Source: Setaria digitata (taxonomy: Eukaryota; Nematoda; Chromadorea; Rhabditida; Setariidae). Taken from it: a stretch of 64,000 bases of DNA. Positions 62,901 to 64,000 of this stretch are shown piece by piece (position 1 is the first letter of the stretch; each line of letters opens with the position of its first letter). The notes under the pieces were generated by a model. It saw only the letters and a list, made by a program, of their open reading frames with translations. It was not told the origin of the DNA and ran no database searches. The position numbers and the translations under genes were made by a program. The DNA lies in contig RCAB01000210.1 of NCBI GenBank assembly GCA_003640385.1, forward strand, positions 39,030-103,029, given 5' to 3'.

Positions 62901-63964
62901 TGAAATCAGATTGTCACTCATCCACCTCTTTGTCACATGTTAAGAAGTAAGTTCTTTTTTTAAAATTCAAGTAATTTGAAGCTCTTTTCTAGTTAAACGA
63001 AAATTTTCAGGTTTTTCCAGTTTTGTGGGGCAAAAGTCTTATGCAGAAAACGAAACTTTAGAAATGAAATAATGGGTATGACAGCTGACTCATAAACTAT
63101 CCTACGTTTTTCTGTTATTATTTCTTTGTAAAAACTGTAATCACGTCTGAAAGAACTTCGAAATATTACAAATTTTTATTTTGTGTTATCTTTTTGCCTC
63201 GTCATTTTCAGCACTTTGAAGTACGTTAATGATTCATCCGGAACGCCTGCTAATTCTGAAAGTAAGATTTCGTTCATTCTAAAATTTATCTGTAAGTTAC
63301 ACCTTTCAAATCAATTCATCTACTCAAGGGGCAGTTGTGATTTTTTCGATTATATCATTTCATTGAGATTTAATCCCACTAACTGTCATGTCATTGGTTA
63401 ATCTAAATTGTTAATCCTTATATTTGACAGCTTTTTCAAAACTTTTTTTTCCAGAAAGTTGGTGCAATAGAAGGCATCAAGGAAACGCATGCGTTTATAT
63501 ACTTGATACCGCAAGAGTTCTGGAGGACTGCACAGTAACGTGAGTTATTTTTATGGATTGTAGTGTTCTTAAGTAGTTTAAATATTGACACAAAATACTC
63601 TGTGAAAGTACAAGTGAAAACTAAAAAATTGACGTTTAGTCATTATCTAAAAATTCTGTGTCATGTATTCAAATGAATTGTTTAAGTTGCATAATCAGGA
63701 AATGGAAATAATTTTATTCATTTTGTCTGCTTTTTGTCGTTATATATATATGTAACAATAAAGCTTTGAATTTTAAGATGGCGCCAGCAAGAGATTGATT
63801 TAAATGCCCCAGATGATACGATGCTCTATTCGCTATGTGCTGGTCGAGGAGAACTAATAATGTTTGGAGGGATGCGTAGTGATGCGCAGGGTGATAGTCG
63901 CCATCCATTTACCCACACAATTAGTAATGATATTTATATACTAAGTCCTCCTCGCTCACCGTAA
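59981..63964 (+). CDS. FBXO42: F-box and kelch-repeat protein, FBXO42-like
   Basis: Substrate-recognition subunit of an SCF-type (SKP1-CUL1-F-box) ubiquitin ligase. Twelve exons: 59981-60150, 60384-60540, 60708-60908, 61255-61415, 61692-61923, 62310-62410, 62573-62642, 62731-62777, 62869-62946, 63212-63261, 63455-63539, 63778-63964. They join in phase to 512 residues. The F-box is at residues ~4-45 (ELPDLVLEVVFSYL, then NVRLVNHRWYRVA). Kelch blades follow: KRCSHSGCYHDGTKKVYIFG then GCTDNYTAFNDLWSFDL, ILHGGFAKSSPNP, LIIFGGSQNS and VVGGCGGPNCIYNDAWLL. The FBXO42-typical LWCHPACPIGRN comes next, then a disordered linker and a last blade (RGELIMFGGMRSDAQG). Mammalian FBXO42 has a longer linker (about 717 residues overall). 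The ATG follows an AG acceptor by two bases. Confidence 0.94.
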
Positions 63965-64000
63965 CATGACGTTATTGTTTCCTTTTATTGTTTTTTTTTT

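Noticed and set aside
1..64000. tRNA, rRNA, spliced-leader RNA, spliceosomal snRNA and CRISPR signatures
   Set aside because: Looked for by eye (T-loop consensus, the conserved nematode spliced-leader 1 sequence, snRNA starts, regular spaced repeats) and none was convincing; a covariance-model search was not possible.

Overview
This window looks like nuclear DNA of a parasitic nematode, most likely filarial. The evidence is the low GC content, protein genes cut into many 50-270 bp exons by short GT...AG introns, frequent homopolymer A/T runs of 12-25 bases, TTTCAG-type splice acceptors directly upstream of start codons (suggesting spliced-leader trans-splicing), and proteins whose closest recognisable families are animal. 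The species call is inference. No rRNA, tRNA, CRISPR, prokaryotic operon or intact transposase was recognised.

Layout. 1-5924 (+): V-type H+-ATPase a subunit, missing its N-terminus. 9597-6804 (-): a CK1/TTBK-family kinase. 14091-10204 (-): a BTB/POZ protein of unknown role, followed upstream by a possible 69-residue gene (14950-14664, -). 15177-16596 (+): a lysine/glutamate-rich repeat protein. 17258-19856 (+): a complete but very divergent proteasomal ATPase Rpt2 paralogue. 21469-23452 (+): mitochondrial malate dehydrogenase. 24534-28033 (+): mitochondrial ribosomal protein mS31. 28390-30021 (+): a possible 77-residue membrane protein. 32798-37130 (+): a Q/S/N-rich protein with a basic coiled-coil N-terminus. 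49638-39215 (-): an AKAP1-like membrane-anchored KH + Tudor protein with a probable internal second start. 49639-52913: a repeat-bearing spacer. 53280-52914 (-): an unassigned 3' gene fragment. 59081-53944 (-): a PPM1D/Wip1-type PP2C phosphatase. 59981-63964 (+): an FBXO42-type F-box/kelch protein, head-to-head with the phosphatase.

How they relate. Most genes are unrelated housekeeping neighbours: proton pumping, proteasome, TCA cycle, mitoribosome and mitochondrial-surface signalling. Two points stand out. The Rpt2 paralogue keeps Walker A, Walker B and the myristoylation N-terminus, but has lost the pore-loop aromatic residue and a canonical HbYX tail. The PPM1D-like and FBXO42-like genes, both p53-pathway regulators in mammals, diverge from a shared 0.9 kb region.

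Assembly quality. All four single-N positions (24973, 31473, 47927, 50376) sit between near-identical direct repeats of 36-108 bp. That is the signature of unmerged overlapping contig ends, and one such scar duplicates part of an mS31 exon. Exon edges given here were read by eye from splice consensus, reading phase and family similarity. They should be treated as careful predictions.
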